A stretch of 44,448 nt of DNA. Origin: Desulfurobacteriaceae bacterium. Its GTDB lineage: Bacteria > Aquificota > Aquificia > Desulfurobacteriales > Desulfurobacteriaceae. Positions 40,996-44,448 of this stretch are shown in pieces. The stretch covers positions 1 through 44,448 of the forward strand of contig JALSNF010000026.1 in the NCBI GenBank assembly GCA_026987115.1. Direction: 5' to 3'. Under the pieces are notes generated by a model. That model ran no database searches. It worked only from the letters and a program-made list of their open reading frames with translations, and was not told the origin of the DNA. The first letter of the stretch is position 1; each line of letters opens with the position of its first letter. A program made the translations under genes and the position numbers.

Positions 40996-41302
40996 GACCG
41001 TTAGCGGAGATAGGACAATAACTTATCCCTCTTACCTTATAACCGAGAACCCTAAAGCTTACTTGGGGTGCTATGTAAGGGTTATTGGTAAGTTGACCTT
41101 TAAAAGGCCTCAAGACCTTTTCCCTCCTTACCCTAAGGACCCCTTAGTTTGCGACAACAGCGGTTGCATTTACGTTCACGACGACTATGAAGACATTACA
41201 AAGTATGTAGGTAAAAGGGTAAAGGTTTTAGGATATGTGAAGGTAAACACCTTTAACTTCCCTTACATTGACGCCCTTAAGGTTGTCCCTCTGGAGGAGT
41301 AA
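40928..41302 (+). CDS. Small lipoprotein of unknown function
   Basis: A 124-aa exported protein not recognised by family. It has a lipoprotein signal with lipobox LTGC (about residue 22), then a small domain with paired Cys (GCYVRVIG, LVCDNSGCIYVHDD) and VGKRVKVLGYVK, a pattern like an OB-type barrel. It should sit in the periplasmic leaflet or be moved to the outer membrane. The start is TTG with GGAGGTCGCAG upstream, although this lies 68 bp inside the preceding glycosyltransferase gene. Its stop overlaps the next small ORF as TAATG. Confidence 0.65.
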   Translation: MKSSLLRAILLLLMSSSALTGCKTVSGDRTITYPSYLITENPKAYLGCYVRVIGKLTFKRPQDLFPPYPKDPLVCDNSGCIYVHDDYEDITKYVGKRVKVLGYVKVNTFNFPYIDALKVVPLEE

Positions 41303-41400
41303 TGTTCTTTAAGTTGTTTGTTATATTGGTGGTTGTAATCTCCTCTTTACTTCTCCTCCTTATGGCTCTTGGTTCAACTTTAAGGTCGGGGAAAAGGTAA
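41302..41400 (+). CDS. 32-aa single-pass membrane miniprotein
   Basis: An ORF of 32 codons between the lipoprotein gene and priA. ATG at 41302 overlaps the preceding stop (TAATG) and is preceded by CTGGAGGAG. The protein is one hydrophobic helix (about residues 3-23, FKLFVILVVVISSLLLLLMA) followed by a basic tail ending RSGKR. Its stop abuts the priA TTG start codon. Ribosome site, coupling and membrane-helix composition make it likely to be translated. Function unknown. Confidence 0.6.
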   Translation: MFFKLFVILVVVISSLLLLLMALGSTLRSGKR

Positions 41401-43758
41401 TTGTTCGTAGAGGTAGTTTTAGACCTCCCTTTAGACCAAACCTTTACTTATAAACTGAGCGGTTTTGAGTCTTACCCTCCTGAGGTTGGAAAGAGGGTGT
41501 TGGTCCCTTTCGGGAAGTCAAATCTCTTAAAAACGGGAATAATAGTGTCTATAACTTCAACTCCTCCTTCAGTTGACAAGGTAAAGGAAGTTTTTGAAAT
41601 TCCCGACCCCTTTCCCCTTTTGGGGGAAAATGAGCTTAAACTTTGTAGGTGGCTCTCCTCTTACTACTGTTCTTCTTTTGGAGAAGCTGTCTTTAGGTTC
41701 TTACCTGAGGCCTTCCTCGTTGAAGAGGAGATAAGGATTTACCTTAAAGAGTTTGAAGGTATAAAGCTTACTCCTCTTGAGGAGGCAGTGGTTAAGGAGC
41801 TCCTATCTTCCTCAACGGGCTCTTTAAAGATTTCTACTTTAAAAAAGCGTTTAGGCAAAAGTAGTATTTACCGTCTCCTCCTTTCCCTTTCAAAAAAAGG
41901 CGTAATTGAAAAGAGGAGTTCCCTTAAGAGGGATTCTGTTCCTAAGGAAAGGTACTTGCGGTTTTTAAAAGAGTGTGGTTATAAGGGGAAAAGAGGAAGG
42001 GAGCTCTTAGAGATATTAAAGGAAAAAGGAGAGCTCCCTTACTCAGAAGCGATTAACTCGTTGGGTTTCTCAAAAAGCGTTATAGACAGGCTAGTAGAGA
42101 GGGGCTGTTTAGAGCTCACCTTTAAGGAAATTGACCTTAAAAACAGGGAGCAAGAGTTAAAGGACCTAAGGAAAGTTCACCTTACTCCTTATCAAAAGAA
42201 AGTGTTAAAAGAACTTGAACTGAGCAACTTTCACCTTTTAACGGGAATTACGGGCTCTGGGAAGATGGAGCTCTACCTCAACTTTGCCCGGCAAATTGTT
42301 AAAGAAGGAGGAGGAGTAATAATCTTAGTGCCGGAGCTCTTACTTACTCCAGAACTTCGCGCAAGGGTAGAGGCCTACTTTGGCAAAGAAATAGGTCTTT
42401 ACCACGGTAAGCTTACTCCAAAAGAGAAAGCTTCTGCTTGGCTAAAGGCAATTAAAGGAGAGGTAAAGGTCTTTTTAGGGACGAGGCAAGCGGTTCTCCT
42501 CCCAGTTAAAGATTTAAAACTAATAGTAGTTGACGAAGAACAGGACCCTTCCTATAAAGAGCAGCAGAAACCTTACTACCACGCTAGAGAAGTTGCCTTA
42601 AAAAGGGCTGAATTACAGAGCTTAAAACTCCTTTTGGTTTCCGCTACTCCCTCCGTAGATTCTTACTACCTGTTTAAAAAGATGAAGTTAAAGGGACACT
42701 TCTTAAGAGAGAGGGTAGGGAATGTCCCCCCTCCTAAAGTAGAAGTTCTAGACCTTTCTAAAGAAGAAAGGATAGGGATATTCTCTAAAAAACTCATTAA
42801 CTCAGTAGAGAGGGTAGTAAATTCTGGAGGCCAGGCTCTCCTTTACATTCCTAAAAGGGGTTTTTACTCTTCTCTTTACTGTCTTTCCTGCGGCTTTGTA
42901 GCACGGTGCAAGTACTGCAACGTAAACCTTACCTACTACAAATCTAAAAGAGTTCTTGTATGTCATCTTTGCGGTAGGCGCTATAGGGCCGTTTTTCGCT
43001 GTCCAAAGTGTGGAGGTAAACTGTCCTTTAAAGGCTACGGGACAGAAAGAGTTGAGGAAGAGATAAAGTTAATCTTCCCCAACTTTAAGACCGTTAGACT
43101 TGACCCTGATACGGTAAAAGACCCCCTAAAAGGAGCAAAACTCATAAAGGAGATAAAAGAGGGTAAATACCAAGTTATAGTTGGAAGCAACATAGCGGTT
43201 AAGGGACACAACTTCCCTAAACTTACTTTCGTTGGAGTTCTCTTAGCGGAAATGCTCTCTGGAGCTCCCGACTTTAAGAGCTCTGAAAGGATATTTCAGG
43301 GAATAGTTCAGGCAACTGGAAGGGCCGGAAGGTTCTCTCCCGGGTTTGCACTTGTTCAAACCTTTAACCCGGAGCTCCTTTCGGTAAAGTGTGCTGTAAA
43401 CTACGACCTTGAAGGGTTTTACTCCCAGGAGCTCTTCTTTAGAGAAACCTTAGGCTATCCCCCTTACACTTTAGGTATTCTACTTGAATTTCAGTTAGGA
43501 AGTAAGAAACTGGAAACTGAATTAAAGGAGCTTTACGGAAAACTTCAGCTAAAGTTAAGCGAGGACTTTAACTTCCCCAAACTAAACCCTGCTCCAATAT
43601 CTAAAATCGCCGGAAAGTATAGGTACATAGCTTTCCTAACCTCTCCTAAAAAGTCTGAAATAGAAAGAATTGCTAAGCTCAAAGAGGTAGTTGGGGAGCT
43701 CTTTAGCTCTTCAAAGATTAAGTGTAAAATAGATGTAAACCCGACAAAAATAATTTAA
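41401..43758 (+). CDS. priA: Primosomal protein N' (replication restart helicase)
   Basis: A 785-aa PriA, which recognises stalled forks and reloads the replisome. N-terminal 3'-DNA-binding domain (DLPLDQTFTYKL, GKRVLVPFGKS), winged helix, then the helicase with Walker A GITGSGKMELYL and DEEQDPSYKEQQKPYYHAREVA, followed by the zinc region of eight cysteines (about 490-540, CLSCG, CKYC, CHLCG, CPKCG) and the C-terminal FQGIVQATGRAGR. Two key residues differ from the usual forms: Met289 follows Lys288 where Thr is expected (GKT), and Gln381 replaces the His of DEEH. It starts with TTG directly after the miniprotein stop. Confidence 0.94.
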   Translation: MFVEVVLDLPLDQTFTYKLSGFESYPPEVGKRVLVPFGKSNLLKTGIIVSITSTPPSVDKVKEVFEIPDPFPLLGENELKLCRWLSSYYCSSFGEAVFRFLPEAFLVEEEIRIYLKEFEGIKLTPLEEAVVKELLSSSTGSLKISTLKKRLGKSSIYRLLLSLSKKGVIEKRSSLKRDSVPKERYLRFLKECGYKGKRGRELLEILKEKGELPYSEAINSLGFSKSVIDRLVERGCLELTFKEIDLKNREQELKDLRKVHLTPYQKKVLKELELSNFHLLTGITGSGKMELYLNFARQIVKEGGGVIILVPELLLTPELRARVEAYFGKEIGLYHGKLTPKEKASAWLKAIKGEVKVFLGTRQAVLLPVKDLKLIVVDEEQDPSYKEQQKPYYHAREVALKRAELQSLKLLLVSATPSVDSYYLFKKMKLKGHFLRERVGNVPPPKVEVLDLSKEERIGIFSKKLINSVERVVNSGGQALLYIPKRGFYSSLYCLSCGFVARCKYCNVNLTYYKSKRVLVCHLCGRRYRAVFRCPKCGGKLSFKGYGTERVEEEIKLIFPNFKTVRLDPDTVKDPLKGAKLIKEIKEGKYQVIVGSNIAVKGHNFPKLTFVGVLLAEMLSGAPDFKSSERIFQGIVQATGRAGRFSPGFALVQTFNPELLSVKCAVNYDLEGFYSQELFFRETLGYPPYTLGILLEFQLGSKKLETELKELYGKLQLKLSEDFNFPKLNPAPISKIAGKYRYIAFLTSPKKSEIERIAKLKEVVGELFSSSKIKCKIDVNPTKII

Positions 43759-43769
43759 GGAGAAAAGCC

Positions 43770-44201
43770 ATGAAACGCTTGCTTTTTATAGCTCCTTTAA
43801 TTTTCCTATCAAGCTGTGCAACAGTACAGACGACCTCTCAAAAGCCGCTTATGACTCAGGAGCAGATAAAAGAGGAGCTCTTAGGAGATTTAGTTCCAGT
43901 ATATCCGGGCTTTAGGCTAGTTCCAGATAAAAGCTTCATATACGAGTCTGGAAACATAAAAGTGGGAAGGCTCTACTTTGTAGGGGATGCCAAACTTAAA
44001 GACCTAGTCTCTTACTACAGAGAGACTCTTCCAGACAAAGGTTGGGAGCCTGTAGCCATAACGATATACGGCAACATTGCTGAACTCACCTATACAACTG
44101 CCCAACAGTTCCTACAGATAACCATAAAAAAAGGGTTCAGTCAAACTTCATTAATAATTCAAGTTGGTCCGAGAGGGGAGTTGACAAATTCGTCCCAATA
44201 A
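43770..44201 (+). CDS. Lipoprotein of unknown function
   Basis: A 143-aa lipoprotein. The signal peptide ends in LSSC (lipobox, Cys at about 16). The mature part reads VPVYPGFRLVPDKSF, then YRETLPDKGWEPVAI and QQFLQITIKKG, a pattern shared by small envelope lipoproteins of unknown role that I cannot assign to a named family with certainty. It starts with ATG after AAGGAG, 11 bp after priA, and is the last protein gene before the tRNA-Gly/rRNA region. The TTGACA at 44181 lies within its 3' end. Confidence 0.7.
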   Translation: MKRLLFIAPLIFLSSCATVQTTSQKPLMTQEQIKEELLGDLVPVYPGFRLVPDKSFIYESGNIKVGRLYFVGDAKLKDLVSYYRETLPDKGWEPVAITIYGNIAELTYTTAQQFLQITIKKGFSQTSLIIQVGPRGELTNSSQ

Positions 44202-44208
44202 CTACCTT
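44181..44208 (+). promoter_or_regulatory. Possible promoter of tRNA-Gly(GCC)
   Basis: A perfect TTGACA lies inside the 3' end of the lipoprotein gene, with TACCTT 16 bp downstream, a weak -10 (T-A---T). The transcript would reach the tRNA after about 15-20 nt. Confidence 0.35.
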
Positions 44209-44230
44209 ATTAATACACAACCGAATAAGA

Positions 44231-44306
44231 GCGGGCGTAGCTCAGCTGGTAGAGCGAAACCTTGCCAAGGTTTAGGTCGCGGGTTCAAGTCCCGTCGCCC
44301 GCTCCA
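44231..44306 (+). tRNA. tRNA-Gly (GCC), second copy
   Basis: 76 nt. Acceptor GCGGGCG/CGCCCGC, encoded CCA; anticodon loop TTGCCAA, anticodon GCC. Identical to the copy at 36959-37034. It stands alone, ahead of a putative 23S rRNA leader. Confidence 0.97.
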
Positions 44307-44327
44307 CTTGACTTTTCCCTAGTCAAG
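44307..44327 (+). repeat. 7-bp perfect inverted repeat directly after tRNA-Gly
   Basis: CTTGACT, 7-nt loop, AGTCAAG, starting at the first base after the tRNA CCA. There is no T run behind it, so it is a processing or structural hairpin rather than a proven terminator. Confidence 0.5.
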
Positions 44328-44366
44328 CCTAAATTCCTGGAAGCTCAAAGTTGAATAAGCTAGGCC

Positions 44367-44394
44367 TTGACAAAGCGGATAACTGGCATAAATT
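44367..44394 (+). promoter_or_regulatory. Candidate sigma-70 promoter before 23S rRNA
   Basis: TTGACA, 16 bp, TAAATT. A boxA-like TTCTTTGAAA, the antitermination element of rRNA leaders, follows at 44406-44415. The window ends about 50 nt downstream. Confidence 0.5.
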
Positions 44395-44431
44395 GCTAGC
44401 CTGCGTTCTTTGAAATAAAAGCCGAATAAGA

Positions 44432-44448
44432 CCTTCAAGCCTCTAAGG
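44432..44448 (+). rRNA. Probable 5' end of 23S rRNA (truncated by window end)
   Basis: The last 17 bases, CCTTCAAGCCTCTAAGG, line up with the conserved 23S start (E. coli GGTTAAGCGACTAAG, B. subtilis GGTTAAGTTAGAAAGGG): the AAGC and TAAGG positions coincide. The assignment is from a short stretch, supported by the promoter-like and boxA-like sequence just upstream. No 16S rRNA precedes it in this window. Confidence 0.5.

Noticed and set aside
1-44448. Insertion sequences, prophage, CRISPR arrays or horizontally acquired islands
   Set aside because: No transposase, integrase, spaced direct repeats or abrupt change in codon use was seen.

Overview
The window is a gene-dense stretch of a bacterial chromosome, probably from a thermophilic, chemolithoautotroph-type lineage close to Aquificota / Desulfurobacteriaceae (Thermovibrio, Desulfurobacterium). 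The placement is an inference from Lys/Glu/Val-rich proteins, heavy AGG/AGA use for Arg, very short or overlapping gene junctions and the mix of conserved genes. No taxonomic marker is long enough to prove it. I saw no IS element, prophage, CRISPR array or integrase, and no gap above 300 bp.

Layout. 1-4721 (+): tRNA-Gly(CCC), then a packed run tonB-like / DUF374 acyltransferase / SAM-hydroxide adenosyltransferase-family / mnmG / rsmG. 4805-6572: thrB (+) converging on rsmH (-). 6663-9007 (+): a consensus sigma-54 promoter, amt and an outer-membrane barrel candidate. 9029-11966 (+): plsC, ispH, a four-domain S1 protein and smpB. 11968-17236 (-): arsR, accD, an unknown 80-aa gene, mfd and an exported ankyrin protein. 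17391-18595 (+): ridA and rsmI. 18619-21874 (-): rplY, pth, rpsF, ssb, rpsR, rplI and speD behind a strong sigma-70 promoter. 21965-23637 (-): a DsbC-like lipoprotein and an orphan metal-type ABC ATPase. 23689-29302 (-): glyQ, glyS and ppdK. 29414-32464 (+): queC, a selenocysteine-containing selD read through an in-frame TGA, and rimO. 32461-35569: a two-armed cluster of small GTPase, Roadblock/LC7 and diiron ODP-type genes. 35660-36877 (+): a DUF39 sulfurtransferase. 36879-38136 (-): ispE followed by five tRNAs. 38164-44201 (+): polysaccharide deacetylase, two glycosyltransferases, small envelope proteins, priA and a lipoprotein. 44231-44448 (+): tRNA-Gly(GCC), then a leader that ends in what looks like the 5' end of 23S rRNA.

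How it works together. Most genes are housekeeping: translation and RNA modification (mnmG, rsmG, rsmH, rsmI, rimO, queC, pth, smpB, ribosomal proteins, tRNAs), isoprenoid precursors (ispE, ispH), lipids (accD, plsC) and repair/replication restart (mfd, priA, ssb). The parts most worth attention are: (1) the conservon-like GTPase/Roadblock/diiron-sensor cluster at 32.5-35.6 kb; (2) the Sec-containing SelD with its hairpin; (3) the sigma-54 promoter driving ammonium uptake together with an outer-membrane protein; (4) a palindromic hexamer, GAGCTC, present about 118 times by hand count in 44 kb and in all reading frames, like a highly iterated palindrome; (5) 23S rRNA apparently not preceded by 16S; (6) lost catalytic residues in the SAM-hydroxide family protein and in the PriA Walker A motif.
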